NCBI GenBank assembly: GCA_031401815.1
Contig: JANNRW010000444.1
Coordinates: 1 to 7,450, forward strand
DNA: 7,450 nucleotides
Direction of reading: 5' to 3'
DNA from: JANNRW01 sp031401815
GTDB taxonomy: Bacteria; Desulfobacterota; Desulfuromonadia; Geobacterales; DSM-12255
Part shown: positions 6,369 through 7,450 of the stretch, in pieces
Position numbering within the stretch: the stretch's first letter is position 1
How the letters are laid out: the number at the start of each line of letters is the position of its first letter
Position numbers and translations under genes: made by a program
The notes under the pieces: generated by a model
The model's input: only the letters and a program-made list of their open reading frames with translations
Database searches by the model: none
What the model was told of the DNA's origin: nothing

Positions 6369-6393
6369 AGTCGGTGACAATCAGTCACCGACT
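6369..6393. promoter_or_regulatory. Perfect 10-bp inverted repeat upstream of the DUF4258-DUF2283 pair
   Basis: agtcggtgac (6369-6378) and gtcaccgact (6384-6393) are exact reverse complements around a 5-base loop. The repeat lies between the McrB-like stop at 6454 and the DUF4258 start at 6347. Neither strand has a T-run after the stem, so a standard intrinsic terminator is unlikely. It could be an operator for the small-gene pair or an mRNA hairpin separating it from the upstream gene. Confidence 0.5.
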
Positions 6394-6453
6394 AGCTCCT
6401 GAGATATTACCGGCATTCTGCCACTATGGGAAGTAAGCGAACCATTCCCACCC

Positions 6454-7450
6454 TCACTCAATAAAACTCGTATATCCCTGAACTTTCAGATTCTGAATCA
6501 TCCTCTCAAGCTTCTCTTTCGAACGTGGAAAACGGACGTCTTCAGCATTACAGAAATCAAGAAGCTCTTTCAGCGGCTCTTCCAGCTTTCCTTGTGTCCC
6601 ATGAAATTTCGGCAGGATCTTTTGCAGAATCTGGATATCCATGGCCTCTTCAAGGTCGAACTTATCGATCATTGCATGCGCATGACAGATGAAATGAGAG
6701 AGTTCATTTATTACGCGATAGCCGAAGTGTAGATGATAAGGGCGAAGGATACTCAGTAGTTCGTCAAGATAAACATGGAGATCAGGAGCGAGATTCTTTG
6801 CTGCTATATAATCGCTTTTTGAGGAGAAGGAGTTCTCATTTGCAGCTGTAAGCAGCTCGTTCCTCACATCCTCATTTTGCAGAACAAACCGGCCTGAAGT
6901 GTCAGCGCCTTTTTCATATTCATCTAAATTGACTTCATTGAATTCAATGACATTGGCCCGATCCAGAACCTTCGAGCTGAACATATATGTTGATTCATCG
7001 ATATTAACAGTCCCCGTGAAATAGACGTTTACTGGGATATGGAATAACTCGGGAACGTTAACCTGAATATTTTCGACAGAGTGGAGATGCAGCGCTTCCC
7101 CCTTTGGTTTATCCTGAGTGCGGCTCTCCATAATGCTAAGAAAATCGGAAAAATACTGCTCCACCTTGGCCAGATTCATCTCGTCAAGAATGATGAAATA
7201 GGGCTTTTCAGGATTGGCTTCCGCCTCCAGCAGTAGACGTAAGACCGGCGTGACGTGGTATTTCTCATCAAGAAGGTTGTAATGCCAAGCAGCCCCTTGC
7301 TGTCCATCCACTCCGGCTTTACAGGAACAAAGACGATGCGCTTGTCCCGCTCTTCCTGCGTCTCATCCTGGCAGATATATTCGGCAAAAATCTGGGCGAT
7401 TTTGGTCTTTCCAGTCCCGGAAATTCCGGTGAGGATGACAAAAGGCTTTG
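6454..7450 (-). pseudogene. McrB-like AAA+ NTPase, partial and frameshifted
   Basis: The motor subunit of an McrBC-like type IV restriction system, which uses GTP (or ATP) to drive the nuclease along DNA. The N-terminal, DNA-recognition part lies beyond the right edge. From 7449 the frame reads KPFVILTGISGTGKTKIAQI, with the Walker A GISGTGKT at 7427-7404, and continues KPEWMDSKGLLG to about 7284. The family continuation (Y/H)YNLLDEKYHVTPVLRLLL is in the next frame, from about 7283, so one base appears to be missing. The second frame carries Walker B IILDEMNLA (about 7191-7165), the TVNIDEST sensor-like segment (about 7011) and LDRAN (about 6965). It then runs to TGA at 6454 through a helical C-terminal domain. 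A GTG at 7311 opens the second frame by chance and lacks Walker A, so it is not a credible start. Both halves are well conserved, so the break is recent or an error in the sequence. Confidence 0.8.

Noticed and set aside
6454..7311. A free-standing 285-residue protein starting at GTG 7311
   Set aside because: It lacks Walker A, its first ten residues are out-of-frame translation, and the true upstream coding continues in the neighbouring frame. Better read as the 3' part of a frameshifted McrB-like gene.

Overview
The window reads like an accessory (defence / mobile-element) stretch next to a small metabolic-looking operon, in a Gram-negative, roughly 50% GC genome. Gene families and the G/C-rich palindromic repeats recall Desulfuromonadales/Geobacter-type bacteria. 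That placement is an impression from family resemblance, not a database result.

Layout. (a) 1-130, + strand: the 3' end of a group II intron, with a recognisable domain V and domain VI; the rest lies off the left edge. (b) 131-287: gene-free exon flank. (c) 3105-288, - strand: a two-gene operon, a thioredoxin-reductase-like FAD/NAD(P) flavoprotein followed 4 bases later by a cobalamin-binding radical SAM protein of the DUF4080 type. (d) 3106-3238: a divergent promoter region. (e) 3239-3845, + strand: a toxin-first RelE/HigB plus XRE-antitoxin pair with overlapping genes. (f) 7450-3915, - strand: a McrBC-like restriction module, a McrB-type AAA+ NTPase (partial, frameshifted) and a DUF2357/PD-(D/E)XK nuclease, with a DUF4258-DUF2283 small-gene pair wedged between them.

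The most interesting part is (f), where three lesions or insertions fall in neighbouring genes. The McrB-like reading frame is broken by an apparent one-base loss near 7283. The DUF4258 gene has an in-frame TAG at codon 14. The nuclease gene carries an in-frame 138-bp segment made of two inverted REP-type hairpins (REPIN/MITE-like), bounded by a 7-bp direct repeat, tattagt. Removing one repeat plus the insert restores a continuous 558-residue protein. An orphan copy of one REP arm lies just upstream of the same gene. The simplest reading is an McrBC-like type IV restriction locus that has collected mobile DNA and is decaying, although the nuclease frame itself has stayed open.

How the genes could work together: the McrB-like motor and the DUF2357 nuclease would form an NTP-driven modified-DNA restriction complex. 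The RelE/XRE pair would be a self-regulated toxin-antitoxin unit. The flavoprotein and radical SAM protein are translationally close and may share a pathway, whose substrate cannot be read from the sequence.
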